A stretch of DNA of 64,000 nt from Planctomycetota bacterium (GTDB taxonomy: Bacteria > Planctomycetota > Phycisphaerae > Phycisphaerales > UBA1924). Shown here in pieces: positions 55,624 to 64,000 of this stretch; within the stretch, counting starts at the first letter, position 1; the number at the start of each line of letters is the position of its first letter. The translations under genes were made by a program, and so were the position numbers. Location of the stretch: NCBI GenBank assembly GCA_024280755.1, contig JAJRPN010000029.1:1-64000 (forward strand). The letters are read 5' to 3'. The notes beneath the pieces were generated by a model. It ran no database searches. It was not told the origin of the DNA and worked only from the letters and a program-made list of their open reading frames with translations.

Positions 55624-57180
55624 ATGAGCAATACGAACAAAATGAGCGAAGCCGACAATTCAGAAGCGATATCACGCGCAAAGCTCATATCTAAGTTGAC
55701 AACCGAACAGCTTTTACGCGAGTTTCACCTGGTTGAAAGCCGAGGCCAGAACAAACTGGCGTTGTTGATTGGGCGAGAGCTTGTCTCGCGGAAGCCTGGG
55801 ATGATGCAGGGACATTATGCGATGGGCTCTGCGCTCTGTAATATGGGAATGCTGTTCGAGGCGGATGCCGCGTTGAAAAAGGCAATCGTGCGTGATCCCA
55901 ATGTTGCAGGGATATATGGTCGGCATGCGGAGGTTTTGAATCGGCTTGGGCATCGCGACTTGGCAGTGGCTGCTGCGAACAAGGCGGTCGAGCTTGCGCC
56001 CAAGGATCCCAAAATGAAGGTCATCAAGGCGGTGGTGCTTCGACTTGGCGGGCGGGCTGATGAGGCATATGCGTTTTTGAATCAGGCGATCGCTGATGGG
56101 TGTGATGATCCGAATCTGCGATCGATTCGTGGATCGATGGGCGGGCAGATGGGCAAGCTTGGCGAGGGGATCGCTGAACTTGAGGCATTGGTCAAAGAAG
56201 CGGACGACAGGGTATGGACCGATCTGTTTATGCACTCGGCGGTGTTGATGCACTTGAGTCGGCTCTATGACCAGGCCCAGCGGTATCAAGAGGCGTTTGA
56301 GGCGGCTAAGCGGGCGGGCGAGATGCGGACGACGGGGTATGACCCCCAAGCGAAAAAAGCTGAATGTGATGCACGGATTCGTGCTTGGTCATCTGAACAG
56401 ATTCAAACGATGGCGTGTTCGCGGGTCAAGAGCGAGAAGCCGGTGTTTATTGTGGGGATGCCCCGCTCGGGGACGAGTTTGATCGAACAGATTATCGCAT
56501 CGCATCCCCTTGGGTATGGTGGCGGCGAGATGGGCGAAGCATATATGTTTGCTCGGGAGTTGAGCGAACCCAATGCGATAATGAGCGACCGGAAAGAGAT
56601 TGTTTCGGGATTACAGCGGGCTGCGCTTGATCGATGTGGGCGCAAGATTCTCAAGGCGATGGAGAAGGCTGCGGGAAAAAATGAGGACGGGCGTGTGTAT
56701 GAGCGGATCACGGACAAGCTTCCGAGCAACTATGAGTATGTGGGGGTGATCGGGAAGATGCTGCCGGGGGCGAAGATTATTCATTGCAAACGGAGTGCCT
56801 TAGACACTTGTGTCAGCTGCTATTTGCTGGACTTTGTGGGCGATAAGAATCATGGATATTCGTATGACCTCAAGCATTTGGCGCATCAATACAAGCTCTA
56901 TGAGCAGCACATGGCGCACTGGCTGGAAGTATCGGAGATCGAAATTCTTGAGGTTGAGTATGAGGATCTTGTGGCCAATCCGGTTGATGGGGCCAAGCGG
57001 ATTATTGAGTATATTGGGTTGGAGTGGGATGATCGGTGCGCGCGTTCGCATGAGACTGTGCGGGCCGTAAGCACGCTGAGCAGTGATCAGGTGAGGAAGC
57101 CGATGTATACGAGTTCGGTGGAGCGGTGGAAGAACTATGAAGGGTGGATTGGGGAGTTGATTGAGGGATTAAGGGAGTAG
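55624..57180 (+). CDS. TPR-sulfotransferase fusion
   Basis: The 518-residue cytoplasmic-type protein has N-terminal tetratricopeptide repeats (about 30-250: HYAMGSALCNMGMLFEADAALKKAI, VLNRLGHRDLAVAAANKAVELAP) and a C-terminal PAPS-dependent sulfotransferase domain. The 5'-phosphosulfate loop FIVGMPRSGTSLIEQIIASHP starts at about residue 274, and the 3'-phosphate motif RSALDTCVSCYLLDF lies near 390. Such fusions are common in planctomycetes and proteobacteria and probably sulfate carbohydrates or peptides. Divergent from the lptE operon (84 bases between the two starts). Confidence 0.92.
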   Translation: MSNTNKMSEADNSEAISRAKLISKLTTEQLLREFHLVESRGQNKLALLIGRELVSRKPGMMQGHYAMGSALCNMGMLFEADAALKKAIVRDPNVAGIYGRHAEVLNRLGHRDLAVAAANKAVELAPKDPKMKVIKAVVLRLGGRADEAYAFLNQAIADGCDDPNLRSIRGSMGGQMGKLGEGIAELEALVKEADDRVWTDLFMHSAVLMHLSRLYDQAQRYQEAFEAAKRAGEMRTTGYDPQAKKAECDARIRAWSSEQIQTMACSRVKSEKPVFIVGMPRSGTSLIEQIIASHPLGYGGGEMGEAYMFARELSEPNAIMSDRKEIVSGLQRAALDRCGRKILKAMEKAAGKNEDGRVYERITDKLPSNYEYVGVIGKMLPGAKIIHCKRSALDTCVSCYLLDFVGDKNHGYSYDLKHLAHQYKLYEQHMAHWLEVSEIEILEVEYEDLVANPVDGAKRIIEYIGLEWDDRCARSHETVRAVSTLSSDQVRKPMYTSSVERWKNYEGWIGELIEGLRE

Positions 57181-57200
57181 GAAAAAAGAGAAACAAGAAA

Positions 57201-57240
57201 AACGCAGAGGGCGCAAAGATCACGCAGAGGTGCAGAGAAG
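57201..57240. repeat. Family C repeat 6
   Basis: AACGCAGAGGGCGCAAAGAT then CACGCAGAGGTGCAGAGAAG, between convergent genes. Confidence 0.75.
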
Positions 57241-57288
57241 ATAAAGAGGAGAAGAGGGGGAAGAGTGTGGAAGAGGGGAAAGAAAAGA

Positions 57289-58806
57289 TTAGGGGATTGG
57301 ATAGAGCCCGATTTGGATTGTGGTGTCGATTGGTTCGCCTGTGTCTGGATCGTGGGTGACGATGGGTTTGGATGTGAAGATTGGGATCAAGGTTGTATTC
57401 GTGCTGGTGGGTTGAATGAGCCAGCGATGGAACTGATCTGGGGCGATGTCGCCCGGCTGGTGTTTGCCCATGAGTGAGGCGATGGGGAGATCGCCCATTT
57501 GGTGGAAGCGGACTTGGTCTGATTGAATGTGTTGTGCTGCGGCTTTGGCGAATGCTTTGATGTGTTGCCCGGTGTGTGTGCGTGCTGCGCGAGACATGGT
57601 GGCTTCGCGCGCGGTGATGAGGGATGCGGAGATGAGAATGAGGATGGCGAGAGAGATAAAGGCGGGTTTGATTCTTGTGGCTTCCAAAGAAGCGAGGATG
57701 CGGAAGAGGGCGTAGATCGCAAGGATGGCAGCGGCTGGATAGGCGGGCATGATGTATGACCCGGCGTTGAGTGAGGCCAGGGTTGTTGTTGCAAGTACGA
57801 GAAGCACCCAGAGGATGGCGGGTCCCATCGGATGCGATCGGAAATGTCGCGATGGTTTGAAGAGAACGGCGAGGGCGGCGGGGAGGCACCAGGGGAGGAA
57901 GCGTTCGAAGAAGTAGCCCGGATTGGCGATCGCCGCCGCGAAAATACCCGAAGGCCCGCCGTTACCGATACGGGAGCCAAGTTCTTTAGCAAAGAGGGTG
58001 TTGGTCACATGATCTGGGTTAATGTGATAGGCAGCCCAGAGCCAGAGCCCCGGAAAGATGAGCATGATCGGGATGCCCCACTGCCAGTGGGTACGAGCGA
58101 ATGCCGCTTTGCGAGATCCATTTGGTGTGATAATGAGAATGTGGAAGAGGAGATACAGCGGGACGAGCAGGGCTAATGGGCCTTTGGTCAGGGCGGCAGC
58201 AGCAGCGAGGAGCCAGATGAGCAGGGCCAGGCATTTTGGTTTTTTGAGTTGATCTTTGGTGAGAAGGACAACGGAAGTGAACCACGCAAGAACAAGCCAT
58301 GCGGTGAAGAGGATATCGGGGCGCATGAAGTAGATGTGCTTGACGGCAGATGGCGAGGCGAGCCAGGCTGCGCTGGCGAAGAAGGCGAGCGGGGTCGCGT
58401 AGTGTGCGATAGAACGATCGGCTTGATCGGCGAGATCGGTGTTCAATCTTTGGAAGAAGAATCTGGCGGCGAAGAAGATGAGGATGGAGATGAGGGTGCC
58501 TGAGAGAACGGCTGGAAGTTTGAGAGCGAGTTCGGAATGGAACCCGAGGGCAACGATTGGTGCGCCCAGCCAGTTGACCATTGGGGGCTTATGCGTCGGA
58601 TCGGCGAGGCTATCGACGGGGAGAATCCAGTGATTATTGTTCACCATGTCGAGGGTGAAGGCGATGGTCTTTGATTGGTCAAGGTTTTGGCCGAGATCTG
58701 AGGGTGCGAAGATACGGACGACCAGAACAATCGCAAGCGTGAGGCACCAGATAGCGAAGGCGGGTTTGATGAAGCGGGATGGCTGGGGTGTTGGCAACTG
58801 TGACAT
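57289..58806 (-). CDS. ArnT-like glycosyltransferase (GT83/GT39 superfamily)
   Basis: Membrane enzyme that transfers a sugar from a polyprenyl-phosphate carrier on the periplasmic side. From the ATG at 58806 it has 505 residues, about 10-12 membrane spans, and the superfamily pattern in the first loop (NLDQSKTIAFTLDMV...NHWILP), then PPMVNWLGAPI, MRPDILFTAWLVLAWF and FERFLPWCLPA. The C-terminal 100 residues are soluble (AAQHIQSDQVRFHQMGDLP...). Upstream codons to 58953 lack a ribosome site. It probably modifies lipid A or surface glycan; no pmr/arn genes are adjacent. Confidence 0.88.
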   Translation of the reverse strand: MSQLPTPQPSRFIKPAFAIWCLTLAIVLVVRIFAPSDLGQNLDQSKTIAFTLDMVNNNHWILPVDSLADPTHKPPMVNWLGAPIVALGFHSELALKLPAVLSGTLISILIFFAARFFFQRLNTDLADQADRSIAHYATPLAFFASAAWLASPSAVKHIYFMRPDILFTAWLVLAWFTSVVLLTKDQLKKPKCLALLIWLLAAAAALTKGPLALLVPLYLLFHILIITPNGSRKAAFARTHWQWGIPIMLIFPGLWLWAAYHINPDHVTNTLFAKELGSRIGNGGPSGIFAAAIANPGYFFERFLPWCLPAALAVLFKPSRHFRSHPMGPAILWVLLVLATTTLASLNAGSYIMPAYPAAAILAIYALFRILASLEATRIKPAFISLAILILISASLITAREATMSRAARTHTGQHIKAFAKAAAQHIQSDQVRFHQMGDLPIASLMGKHQPGDIAPDQFHRWLIQPTSTNTTLIPIFTSKPIVTHDPDTGEPIDTTIQIGLYPIP

Positions 58807-58906
58807 AGGCTGGTGAAGGATATCACCATCGATTGATCGATGCTGCCTATTGCGGAGCAGCAGTGCTTGAGAGCGCAAGAAACTCAGCGTTTTTGGTTGT
58901 GATTGC

Positions 58907-59599
58907 TTACCAATCTGAGAAGCCTTCGGGGTAGATGTATGGACCTTGGACATCGAGGGCCTGGTAGTTTTGCTGATTCACCATGAAGTGAAGTTCAGAC
59001 ATATCATTCATGTATTGCCAGAGCGGGATGAGTCCGACTTGGGTTCGCCTTTGGTCGACTTCTTGGGGGTTTTCTGTAGGCTTGGGCATGGCTTTGCATA
59101 TGTCCATGTCGTATGTCACTTGGGAGCCGAAGACTTGGAGGCGGTTGGTGTTGATGCGTACGCGATCGGTGAGCATGGCGAGATCGTTGGGTTGGGCATG
59201 CCCTTGGAGAACAACAGGCTTCATCGCGATGGCGACTTGCTCTTGGAAGGTAGGGTCTGCGTCGGCGTGCTGGACGAGGAGCCAGAATGCTCGCGAGGCG
59301 TCTTGGCCGACAAGGGGCTCGGAGGGATAGCCGATTTTAGCAAAGATTTCTTTACATCGGATCGCGTTTTGAGCTTGGGCTTGGTCTTTGCGTTCGAAGA
59401 AGCCCGGTTCCTTTGCTTGGGGATCTTTGTTCACAACGAGCATTTCGAGCCTTTGGTCATCGTCTCTCATTTCGACGAGTTCTTGGGCGATTGAGTCGTA
59501 TGAATCGTGAGTTGCTGCGGGGATGGATTGAGATGCGCAACCCGTGATGATCATCGGGATGGTGAATACGAGGATGAAGAATGTTGATATTCGATGCAC
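58907..59599 (-). CDS. DUF6624-like lipoprotein
   Basis: From the GTG at 59599 (AGGAG upstream, spacing eight) the product is 230 residues and begins with a lipoprotein signal: ISTFFILVFTIPMIITGC. The central segment DASRAFWLLVQHADADPTFQEQV...AMKPVVLQGHAQPNDLAMLTDRVRIN with QVFGSQVTYDM is the DUF6624 signature as I know it. The family's function is unknown. An ATG 69 bases further upstream is in frame but would bury the signal peptide. Confidence 0.82.
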   Translation of the reverse strand: MHRISTFFILVFTIPMIITGCASQSIPAATHDSYDSIAQELVEMRDDDQRLEMLVVNKDPQAKEPGFFERKDQAQAQNAIRCKEIFAKIGYPSEPLVGQDASRAFWLLVQHADADPTFQEQVAIAMKPVVLQGHAQPNDLAMLTDRVRINTNRLQVFGSQVTYDMDICKAMPKPTENPQEVDQRRTQVGLIPLWQYMNDMSELHFMVNQQNYQALDVQGPYIYPEGFSDW

Positions 59600-59786
59600 G
59601 CGAAGGCTCCTGAAGTCGGCTTTGTCTAGAACACGGGTCATACCGATATACGACGGCTCAGGGTGCATGAACTGTCACGGATCATTGACTATTTATCTGA
59701 CTTGTGGTTAGAAATCTCTAGAACTTGTGATAGACTAGAATTATTGAGTTCGCAAGGATGATTTGCTTTATCTATGGAGAATGAAG
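59600..59786. promoter_or_regulatory. Divergent promoter region with a dyad near the LysR gene
   Basis: AT-rich DNA between the lipoprotein and lysR starts. CTAG-AACTTGTGATAGA-CTAG (around 59718-59737) forms an interrupted dyad that ends in TAGAAT, a possible -10. A LysR-type self-regulatory site would be expected here. The match is only suggestive. Confidence 0.35.
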
Positions 59787-60659
59787 ATGGATTTACGGAT
59801 GATGACGCAGATGGTGGCGATTGCTGAGCATGGGCATATGACGCGGGCGGCTCAGGAGATGGGGGTTTCGCAACCTGCGCTCTCGGCTGCGCTGCGCAAG
59901 CTCGAAGCGGAGATTGAAACGGAGTTGTTTCACCGGACCGGGCATGGGGTCGAACTGACAGATGCTGGGCGGGTGTTTATTGAACACGCACAGATCACCT
60001 TGCGGGCAGCGGCCCAAACACGAGAAGCGGTGCGTTCTTTGGTTGGGCTTGAGACTGGGTCGATTAAGGTTGGTGCGGGTGCGACAGCGACGGGGTATTT
60101 GTTGCCTCGGGCGATTCAGGCGGTGCGGGATGAATATCCAGGGTTGAAGTTTTCGATTCGCGAGGCGGGGAGTACGGCTGTCGCGCAAGGGGTGGTTTCG
60201 GGGGAGTTGGATTTGGGGATCGTGACGCTGCCTATGGATCATCCTCGGCGTGATGAGTTGATGGTGGTGCACGAGATTGATGATGAGCTGATGCTGATTG
60301 TGCCGCCGGGGCATCGGCTCGATGGCAAGCGGAGCTTTCGGTGGAGTGATCTTGAGGGCGAGCCTGTGATTGCGTTTGAAGCCGAGTCTGCGGTGCGCAA
60401 CTTGATCGATTCGGCAGCGACCAAAGAGGCGGTGAGCCTAGAGGTCGTGATGGAGCTGCGATCGATCGAGGCGATCGTGCAGATGGTCAATGCGAAGATC
60501 GGGGTTGGGTTCGTGAGCAAGTTCGGGTTGCCTGAGAAGGCAGGATTGCGGGCGAAGGACGGCCGGCTGACGCGGACGCTGGGGGTGGTGAGGAGACGCG
60601 ATCGGTTCTTGAGCCATGCGGCGGGGGCGTTTGAGCGGGCGTTGCTGGCGGAGGAGTGA
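59787..60659 (+). CDS. LysR-family transcriptional regulator
   Basis: The 290-residue protein starts MDLRMMTQMVAIAEHGHM (ATG 59787; GGAGA seven bases upstream). The winged helix-turn-helix is canonical (MTRAAQEMGVSQPALSAALRKLEAEIETELFHR...ELTDAGRVFIEHA), followed by a periplasmic-binding-protein-like effector domain (GSIKVGAGATATGYLLPRAIQAV, DLGIVTLPMDH, VPPGHRLDGKRSF). It is divergent from the DUF6624-like gene. The effector is unknown. Confidence 0.93.
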   Translation: MDLRMMTQMVAIAEHGHMTRAAQEMGVSQPALSAALRKLEAEIETELFHRTGHGVELTDAGRVFIEHAQITLRAAAQTREAVRSLVGLETGSIKVGAGATATGYLLPRAIQAVRDEYPGLKFSIREAGSTAVAQGVVSGELDLGIVTLPMDHPRRDELMVVHEIDDELMLIVPPGHRLDGKRSFRWSDLEGEPVIAFEAESAVRNLIDSAATKEAVSLEVVMELRSIEAIVQMVNAKIGVGFVSKFGLPEKAGLRAKDGRLTRTLGVVRRRDRFLSHAAGAFERALLAEE

Positions 60660-60957
60660 GAAGAGGGGATTGGTACGCAGAGGCGGCAAAGATCGCTGAG
60701 GACGCAGATAAGAGATGATTGTGTAAAAAACGGCCTCTCGAACTGAGTCGAAAAACGAAGGCCTTGGGCATGAACTTGGTTGTTTCAAATACAAGGTCCA
60801 ATAAACCCGCTGTTTTTACACTCCAGAGAGGGGTCGTTGAGAAAAAACGAGGGTTTTCCCTAAAAACCAAGATCTTCTCGACAGCCAATTTCTTTGGCTG
60901 TAGCATGGTGGCTGTTGGATTTGTTCTTCCACAGGATTTAGAGAGAAAGAGATATTT
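60660..60957. other. Gap with a C repeat and hairpins upstream of the exported protein
   Basis: After the C repeat (60673-60713) there are complementary segments around 60730-60835 (GTGTAAAAAACGGCC and GCTGTTTTTACAC) that could pair over about 100 bases, and a hairpin CAGCCAA / TTGGCTG at 60880-60903. The long leader could be regulatory RNA or a decayed element. No gene. Confidence 0.45.
60673..60713. repeat. Family C repeat 7
   Basis: GTACGCAGAGGCGGCAAAGA then CGCTGAGGACGCAGATAAG. Confidence 0.68.
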
Positions 60958-62118
60958 ATGAAGTATTCACGAGAAGCCGTCGTCTTCGGCGCTGCCGTCG
61001 TTGCATCCATCGCTGGTGCTGAGCCTTTTACTTATCAGGGTGTGCTCCAAGAAGCCGGGATGGCTGCGGATGGGGCGTATGACATCCGATTTAAATTGTA
61101 TGATTCAGCGAGCAAAAATACACAGTTGGGGGCGACACTCGCCTTTGATGATGTCGCCGTGAGCGGTGGCACTTTTACGGTGGATCTCGACTTTGGCAAC
61201 GGACTCTTTGATGGATCAGCCCGGTTCTTGTTTATAGAGGTTCGTGATGGTGCATCGGCTGGTGGATATACCGGATTGCTCCCGGCGATTCAAATCACGG
61301 CGACGCCTGAAGCCCAGCATGCGACGACCGCGGATACTGTGCTGAATCCTCAGTGGACAGAGGCCCCTGGGGTGCTGACTTATGGCGATGGGAATGATCG
61401 GGTGTTCATCAACCGATCGATCTCGATCACGGGTTCTGAATACTTTGGTGTGCATTCAGATATTCCAGGTTTTGTGGGCATGTTTGTCTCAGGGCCTGCA
61501 GACTCCAAACCATTTTATGGATACTCGATTGACAATCAGATCAACGCGTTCACCTTTTTTGACCCAGACACCTCCAATTGGATTCTTGTGAATGATGGCT
61601 CCGTTGCGTTAACCTCTGATTCAGCCCTGAATCTTATTGTTGAGGGCAATGCTGTTGCAGATTCGTTTGAGTTCAGCACGCCTAAGAGAAGCTATCTTTC
61701 TGTACCGGCATCTGCTTTTCATTCAACATCGAATGAGGACTATACCTACAACTTCGGCTTTGGGAGCGTGAGGATTACAAACGCATCAAACGCAAAGCTC
61801 GTTGCACCTGTGCAACTCCCCCACAGAGCGAGCATTACAGGCATGCGTGTGTACGGCTTTGACAACTCTGCCGTGGCGGATGTTACCATTGAGCTCATTC
61901 GCTTTGCCAACACGAAATCGCTATCGACAATTTCCAGTGTCTCTACATTTGGAACCCCGATAGCCTATCAACTTATTGATTCAATCAATCCACCTGTTAT
62001 CGTGGACAACTCAAGCCACTCTTATTCGCTCTCGATATCTTCAGTGAACTGGCCAGGGAATATCTTGCTTGATGTCCAGAACATTGTGATTGAGTACACA
62101 ACGAGCGAAGCGGACTAA
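60958..62118 (+). CDS. Exported protein with planctomycete-type FTYQGVL domain
   Basis: The 386-residue product has a signal peptide (VVFGAAVVASIAGA) and starts the mature part with EPFTYQGVLQEAGMAADGAYDIRFKLYD, a beta-sandwich motif that I associate with surface or tail-fibre-like proteins in planctomycetes. The rest is beta-rich. The C-terminal 120 residues (RASITGMRVYGFDNSAVADVTIELIRF...) look like a second jelly-roll. There is no sorting tail. Role unknown, probably cell surface. Confidence 0.8.
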   Translation: MKYSREAVVFGAAVVASIAGAEPFTYQGVLQEAGMAADGAYDIRFKLYDSASKNTQLGATLAFDDVAVSGGTFTVDLDFGNGLFDGSARFLFIEVRDGASAGGYTGLLPAIQITATPEAQHATTADTVLNPQWTEAPGVLTYGDGNDRVFINRSISITGSEYFGVHSDIPGFVGMFVSGPADSKPFYGYSIDNQINAFTFFDPDTSNWILVNDGSVALTSDSALNLIVEGNAVADSFEFSTPKRSYLSVPASAFHSTSNEDYTYNFGFGSVRITNASNAKLVAPVQLPHRASITGMRVYGFDNSAVADVTIELIRFANTKSLSTISSVSTFGTPIAYQLIDSINPPVIVDNSSHSYSLSISSVNWPGNILLDVQNIVIEYTTSEAD

Positions 62119-62266
62119 AATTTTAGATTTGAAAACAGTGATACACACGCCCTCGGACACCTGGCTTAGTTCTATTTGTATTTATTTCAAATTTCGCTTG
62201 CGTATCGTAATGGACTTCCTATTATACCGATCGTCCACTTATGCGATAACTACCCGGAGCCAATCT

Positions 62267-62917
62267 ATGACCGTTCGTTTTTCACTCATTGTTCTTGCGG
62301 CAGCGTCGCCTGCATTTGCGAATATCTCGTACACATTTGACACCGATTCCCAAGGCTGGGGAATCGTCGGAGGAGCGACCGACTTCCAATGGGATGGGTC
62401 ACTTGGAAATGGCGGGCTCGGTGCAATCCGGGCTCGGGATCTTGTTGGCGGGGCGTTTGATAGCTGGTTCTTCTCAGCCCCCACTATCGACCTTGGAGAT
62501 ATGTCTGATCTCTATGGGTTTGACCTTCAATACGACATCATGAGTATCCAAGGTATTCCGGATACAAATGATGAAACTGCTGAGATCCTTCTTATTGGTG
62601 GCGGCATCGAAATAGGCTTTAGCTTTGATGATGCCCCACTGCTTGGGTCATGGATTTCCAGATCAGTCTCCGTTGACTCGATGAGCGGCTGGCGGTATGT
62701 CGATTCACTTTCGACTGGTACCGTACTCGAAACAATGGTAAGCGAAATGGATTTAATGACCGTGCTTGCAAATCTTGAAGGCTTGCGAATCCGCGGCGAG
62801 TATGTCAACGGGGAAGACCAAGCGTCGCTTGATAATGTCTCCTTCGTGCCAACTCCGGGCGCTTTGTCATTGCTGGGCTTTGGTGGATTGATCATTTCCC
62901 GCCGCCGGCGTGCATAA
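62267..62917 (+). CDS. Exported protein with PEP-CTERM-like sorting tail
   Basis: From the ATG at 62267 (GGAG nine bases upstream) the product is 216 residues with a short signal peptide (SLIVLAAASPAFA). The mature domain (ISYTFDTDSQGWGIVGGATDFQW...) is a beta-sandwich of the kind found in carbohydrate-binding or discoidin-like proteins. It ends with VPTPGALSLLGFGGLIISRRRRA, a PEP-CTERM-like signal: P-x-P, one span, and an Arg cluster. It is thus likely processed by an exosortase. No exosortase gene is in the window. Confidence 0.85.
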   Translation: MTVRFSLIVLAAASPAFANISYTFDTDSQGWGIVGGATDFQWDGSLGNGGLGAIRARDLVGGAFDSWFFSAPTIDLGDMSDLYGFDLQYDIMSIQGIPDTNDETAEILLIGGGIEIGFSFDDAPLLGSWISRSVSVDSMSGWRYVDSLSTGTVLETMVSEMDLMTVLANLEGLRIRGEYVNGEDQASLDNVSFVPTPGALSLLGFGGLIISRRRRA

Positions 62918-63012
62918 GCCGGGCGCCCGATTTGAGGGGCCGGGTGCCCCGACTCGCCGTCTTGGGCGCAGTCGGGATCGGTTGACATATCACAAAAAGC
63001 CCACGCTGCACC
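62918..63012. other. Palindrome-rich 3' region of the PEP-CTERM gene
   Basis: GGGCGCCC, GGGGCCGGGTGCCCC and GACTCGCCGTCTTGGGCGCA form short palindromes. They may act as a terminator for the upstream gene. Confidence 0.4.
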
Positions 63013-63092
63013 GGGCGCCCTGCTTACGCGCAGCTTAAGCAGGTTTGGGGATTGAAGATCATGCCTAAGGCTTCGCCGAAGGCATGGCACCC
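63013..63092 (+). repeat. Palindromic element, family E, copy 3
   Basis: GGGCGCC...GGCACCC, with hairpins CCTGCTTACGCGC / GCTTAAGCAGG and GCCTAAGGCTTCGCCGAAGGC joined by GGATTGAAGATCATG. Same two-hairpin plan as copies 1 and 2; its left arm equals the D half-elements inverted. Confidence 0.78.
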
Positions 63093-63205
63093 GACTTGAG
63101 GAACAACATCATAAATACAATCTATCAACCTTGTAAAAGGCATTGATTTGATTCATGAGCATATTGGGCCGATACTCTTCGTAGACACAAAGAAGGAGTC
63201 TACCG

Positions 63206-64000
63206 ATGACCGATCAGCCCAATAACCAGTTCAATGCACGCGAAACGCTCAGCCTCAATGGCGAGAGCTACTCATACATCCGCCTGGCAGCCTTGCAAGA
63301 AGCCGGGTTGGGGGATATCTCCAAGATGCCGTATTCGATTCGGGTGTTGCTCGAAGCGATGGTTCGGAATCATGATGAGTTCATCGTGACAGCCGATCAT
63401 ATTAAGGCGCTCGCTGGGTACAACGCCAAGAGTGTTGTCTCGACGGAGATGCCGTTCATGCCTGGGCGGGTTGTGCTGCAAGACTTTACCGGCGTGCCTT
63501 GCGTTGTTGATCTCGCTGCGATGCGTGATGCGATGAAGAACCTTGGCGGGAACGCTGCAGCCATCAACCCGGCGGTCGCATGTGACCTTGTGATTGATCA
63601 CTCGGTGCAGGTCGATGACTTTGCATCGTTTGTTGCGTTGACGATCAACGCGGAGAAAGAGTTCTCGCGGAATGCGGAACGGTATACCTTCTTGAAGTGG
63701 GGCCAGGAGAGTTTGGATAACTTCCGGGCTGTGCCGCCGGCGACTGGGATTGTGCATCAGGTGAACCTTGAGTATCTCGCTCGCGGCGTGCTCGTCAAGA
63801 CTGATGCCGGCACGCAGTGGGTGTATCCAGACTCGCTCGTTGGCACCGACAGCCACACAACCATGATTAATGGTGTGGGCGTGTTGGGCTGGGGCGTTGG
63901 CGGGATTGAAGCCGAGGCGGTGATGTGCGGGCAGCCGGTGTACATGCTGACGCCTGAGGTTGTGGGGTTCAAGCTCAAGGGCAAGTTACCTGAAGGTGCG
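63206..64000 (+). CDS. acnA: Aconitate hydratase A (5' part; runs off the window)
   Basis: Citrate to isocitrate isomerase of the tricarboxylic acid cycle, with a 4Fe-4S cluster. The first 265 codons are in the window. The ATG has AAGGAG upstream. N-terminal motifs match the AcnA/IRP1 class: [60 protein letters not shown], and [31 protein letters not shown]. The cluster-ligand cysteines lie further on, beyond the window end. Confidence 0.96.
   Translation, partial: MTDQPNNQFNARETLSLNGESYSYIRLAALQEAGLGDISKMPYSIRVLLEAMVRNHDEFIVTADHIKALAGYNAKSVVSTEMPFMPGRVVLQDFTGVPCVVDLAAMRDAMKNLGGNAAAINPAVACDLVIDHSVQVDDFASFVALTINAEKEFSRNAERYTFLKWGQESLDNFRAVPPATGIVHQVNLEYLARGVLVKTDAGTQWVYPDSLVGTDSHTTMINGVGVLGWGVGGIEAEAVMCGQPVYMLTPEVVGFKLKGKLPEGA

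Overview
The window looks like chromosomal DNA of a planctomycete of the class Phycisphaerae (order Phycisphaerales or close to it). This is inferred from protein style, not from any rRNA gene: two large secreted hydrolases end in the paired EF-hand-like 'GC-type dockerin' typical of that group, one exported protein ends in a PEP-CTERM-like tail, a prepilin carries the planctomycete-style N-terminus, and there is a DUF6624-like lipoprotein and several zinc-ribbon membrane proteins. No tRNA, rRNA or CRISPR array was seen.

Layout. 0.4-12.4 kb: queF, then the core transcription/translation block on the minus strand in the order rplK-rplA-rplJ-rplL-rpoB-rpoC. 12.9-17.4 kb: a plus-strand surface-polysaccharide group (secreted beta-helix protein, GT-B glycosyltransferase, O-antigen ligase/polymerase-like membrane protein). 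17.4-25.3 kb: exported proteins (a very low-complexity Lys/Pro then His/Asp protein, a lipoprotein, a trypsin-like protease with dockerin), an amidohydrolase, a second glycosyltransferase and a flavin reductase-like protein. 25.6-26.5 kb: mraZ standing alone, with two correctly phased MraZ boxes and no rsmH or other dcw genes. 26.5-38.6 kb: accessory DNA rich in palindromic repeats, with a periplasmic cyclophilin, a prepilin-like protein, a zincin metalloprotease, a DUF559 endonuclease and an AT-rich pair (YwgA-like protein plus SAMHD1-like HD phosphohydrolase) that looks imported. 38.6-41.6 kb: groES and groEL separated by two small genes. 41.7-57.2 kb: TlpA-DUF1579 fusion, PepSY protein, rmuC, zinc-ribbon membrane proteins, gdhA, a HEAT-repeat protein, ftsH, lptE with a BamD/TPR-like partner, and a TPR-sulfotransferase. 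57.3-64 kb: ArnT-like transferase, a lipoprotein, a LysR regulator, two exported proteins and the 5' part of aconitase (acnA), cut by the window end.

Two patterns at larger scale stand out. First, the plus strand is C-rich from 1 to about 35.0 kb and G-rich from there to the end, whichever strand the genes are on. The switch falls close to the 70-base gap at 34962-35032. By the usual rule (leading strand G-rich) forks diverge there, so this may be near a replication origin, although no DnaA boxes or dnaA were found. Second, from 26 kb onwards the intergenic spaces are filled by at least four families of palindromic repeats (A, B, C and E/D below). These occur in fixed combinations, including two copies of a 220-250 bp composite element with its own terminal inverted repeats and a DUF559 endonuclease gene closely flanked by family A. 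I could not search databases, so family names rest on recognised motifs.
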